DNA of 7,027 bases, from the NCBI GenBank assembly GCA_903905395.1, contig CAIVGD010000074.1:1-7027 (forward strand), in the 5' to 3' direction. The translations under genes and the position numbers were made by a program. Positions 5,769 through 7,027 of this stretch are shown here, piece by piece; the first letter of the stretch is position 1, and every line of letters starts with the position of its first letter. The notes beneath the pieces were generated by a model. That model was not told where the DNA came from. It did no database searches and worked only from the letters and a program-made list of their open reading frames with translations. The DNA is from an uncultured Verrucomicrobiota bacterium (GTDB lineage Bacteria; Verrucomicrobiota; Verrucomicrobiia; Methylacidiphilales; Verrucolacustridaceae).

Positions 5769-6565
5769 TCTCCCCTGAGAAGATCAGCCTCGTCATCAGT
5801 ACCTACAATCACGTCCGTCCTCTGGAACTTTGTCTCGCTGGATTCCGCAAACAAACCACCCCGCCCAAAGAAATTATCATCGCCGACGACGGCTCCACTT
5901 CCCCCACCCGAGATCTTATCGCCCGCCTCGCCCCCTCCCTCCCTTGTCCCGTTCGCCACCTCTGGCACGAAGACCTTGGATTTCGAAAAAATGTTATTTT
6001 AAATCGAGCCCTCTCCACCGCCCTCGGAGATTATCTCGTCCTCACTGATGCCGACTGCATTCCACACGCCAAGTTTATTGCAGATCATGCCTCCCTCGCC
6101 GAAAAGGGCTTCTGGGTTCAAGGTCGCCGCTCCTACCTCTCCTCCACTTTCTCCAACACCCTCCTTCCCACCGATTCGATTCGCCCTCTCCCTCTGTTTT
6201 TATCGGGACAATTGAGCGGCGCGGCCAAAGCCTTTCGTCTTCCACTTCCCATCATTCGTCGCAACCAAGGGCAACGCGGAATCATTGGCTGCAATATGGC
6301 CATGTGGCGGGACGATCTTCTAAAAATCAACGGCTGGGACGAAGAGTACGAAGGATGGGGTCTCGGTGAGGATTCCGACGTCGGTTCCCGCCTCTACCAC
6401 CTCGGCCGCCCAAGAAAGTTTGTTTACGGCCGCGCCATCCTTTATCACCTGCACCACCCGATTCTAGGCCGGGATCACCTCCCAAAGTCCAAATCTCGCC
6501 TAGAAGAAACTCTCCGTACAAAAAAGATCCGCTGCACCCGAGGAGTCGACTCCGTTCGCAAGTAG
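5765..6565 (+). CDS. Family 2 glycosyltransferase (GT-A fold), probably surface polysaccharide
   Basis: This enzyme transfers a sugar from a nucleotide sugar to an acceptor, most likely in lipopolysaccharide or other surface glycan synthesis; donor and acceptor cannot be read from the sequence. From ATG 5765 it is 266 residues. GT2 features in order are: VISTYNHVRPLELCL (10-24), nucleotide-binding IIIADDGS (37-44), HEDLGFRKNVILNRAL (68-83), the metal-binding DxD as DAD (95-97) in LVLTDADCIPH, GCNMAMWRDDLLKINGWDEEYEGWGLGEDSD split across 175-205 with probable catalytic E202/D203, and YHLHHP (227-232). The GWDEEYEGWG-x-EDSD part is typical of the galactosyltransferase-like C-terminal domain. 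There is no membrane segment, so it is soluble or peripheral. Its ATGA overlap with the peptidase stop, plus AAGGAG at 5751-5756, marks tight coupling. The C-terminus is basic (KSKSRLEETLRTKKIR), which may aid membrane association. Confidence 0.92.
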   Translation: MISPEKISLVISTYNHVRPLELCLAGFRKQTTPPKEIIIADDGSTSPTRDLIARLAPSLPCPVRHLWHEDLGFRKNVILNRALSTALGDYLVLTDADCIPHAKFIADHASLAEKGFWVQGRRSYLSSTFSNTLLPTDSIRPLPLFLSGQLSGAAKAFRLPLPIIRRNQGQRGIIGCNMAMWRDDLLKINGWDEEYEGWGLGEDSDVGSRLYHLGRPRKFVYGRAILYHLHHPILGRDHLPKSKSRLEETLRTKKIRCTRGVDSVRK

Positions 6566-6582
6566 CTCCCGCCCTTTCGGAA

Positions 6583-7027
6583 TTATCCGCGCTTCTTGGA
6601 TCGGCCAAAGAACCTGGCCTCGGCCGCCATGGCCGCACCAACGATTCCCGCTTCGTTATGAAGTTTTGCTGGGACAACCCTAGCTCGCACCCCTTCCGAT
6701 GCGCGCGGCAACCACTTCTCTGCCCGCTTGCTTACTCCTCCTCCGACAATGATCAGATTGGGATGGATTAGCCTGTCCAGCAGTTGAAGGTATTCGCGGA
6801 CACGCCTCGCCCATTTTTTCCAGCTCCAATCATGAGCCTCGCGGGCCTTGGCACTCGCTATTGTTTCCGCATCTTGGCCTCGCAGGGTTAGTTGTCCCAG
6901 ATCGGTGTTGGGCACGAGAATCCTGTCGGAAAAAAGAGCAGTGCCGATACCGGTGCCCAAGGTGAGGATGACCACGGTGCCCTTTTCTTTCTTCCCCGCC
7001 CCGTAATGCATTTCCGCCAGACCGAAC
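6583..7027 (-). CDS. ppgK: Polyphosphate glucokinase-like ROK kinase (partial, N-terminus beyond right edge)
   Basis: Polyphosphate glucokinases phosphorylate glucose to glucose 6-phosphate with polyphosphate and often ATP. About 147 C-terminal residues are present; the sequence enters at the right edge already in the conserved region (FGLAEMHYGAGK) and ends at TAA 6585-6583. Visible features are the phosphate-binding loop TLGTGIGTALF, then LVPNTDLGQLTLRGQDAE, DWSWKKWARRVREYLQLLDRLIHPNLIIVGGGVSKRAEKWLP, and VVPAKLHNEAGIVGAAMAAEA, all in the family's usual order. The basic tail is FFGRSKKRG. The catalytic Asp and N-terminal ATPase motif should lie outside the window. Oddly, the usual ROK E-x-G-H sugar-site motif reads D-L-G-Q (codons 6903-6892). 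The gene is convergent with the glycosyltransferase, 17 bp apart, with no terminator hairpin visible. An ATG at 7011 is internal, not the start. Confidence 0.9.
   Translation of the reverse strand, partial: FGLAEMHYGAGKKEKGTVVILTLGTGIGTALFSDRILVPNTDLGQLTLRGQDAETIASAKAREAHDWSWKKWARRVREYLQLLDRLIHPNLIIVGGGVSKRAEKWLPRASEGVRARVVPAKLHNEAGIVGAAMAAEARFFGRSKKRG

Noticed and set aside
1886..6438. A shared 15-base string ACGGCCGCGCCATCC in the small secreted gene and the glycosyltransferase.
   Set aside because: Both copies are ordinary coding sequence for G-R-A-I in C-biased codons; there is no flanking similarity.
6566..6582. Search for a bidirectional terminator between the glycosyltransferase and the glucokinase.
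   Set aside because: Only 17 bp lie between the stops and I see no stem or T-run.

Overview
The window is an ordinary-looking chromosomal segment of a moderately GC-rich bacterium. It holds seven genes, of which the first and last run off the edges. I see no rRNA, tRNA, CRISPR array, transposase, integrase or phage gene. A futalosine-pathway enzyme (MqnC), a polyphosphate-glucokinase-like kinase, a CstA transporter and lineage-specific secreted proteins fit a Gram-negative, menaquinone-using bacterium. Verrucomicrobiota or a relative is my best guess, but that placement is inference and weak.

Layout, left to right: (1) cstA, minus strand, starts at 1445 and leaves the left edge. (2) After an 82-bp divergent spacer comes a small secreted protein of unknown function (1528-1911, plus). 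(3) mqnC, a radical SAM enzyme of menaquinone synthesis (1948-3042, minus), converges on it with a 36-bp gap. (4) After a 280-bp divergent spacer with an orphan perfect Shine-Dalgarno sequence and a hairpin comes a second secreted protein of unknown function (3323-4081, plus). (5) A 187-bp gap, with a possible short upstream ORF and two competing hairpins, precedes an M32 metallocarboxypeptidase (4269-5768, plus). (6) A family 2 glycosyltransferase (5765-6565, plus) overlaps the peptidase by 4 bp and has its own strong ribosome binding site, so the two form an operon. (7) The C-terminal part of a ROK-type polyphosphate glucokinase (from 6583 to beyond the right edge, minus) converges on the glycosyltransferase across 17 bp.

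How the genes fit together: they do not form one pathway. CstA (peptide or pyruvate uptake), the M32 peptidase (removal of C-terminal residues from peptides) and the glucokinase (sugar entry to glycolysis) are all nutrient-handling functions. MqnC serves respiration. The glycosyltransferase probably acts on surface polysaccharide. Only the peptidase-glycosyltransferase pair shows clear transcriptional and translational linkage.

The most general feature is compositional. The plus strand is C-rich and G-poor across the whole window whichever strand is coding, so plus-strand genes prefer C-ending codons and minus-strand genes lean to G-ending codons. This produces many long antisense open frames, which I have rejected. 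I found no clear previously undescribed system. The best leads are the altered sugar-site motif in the glucokinase, the leader region before the peptidase, the orphan Shine-Dalgarno sequence upstream of mqnC, and the two unassigned secreted proteins.
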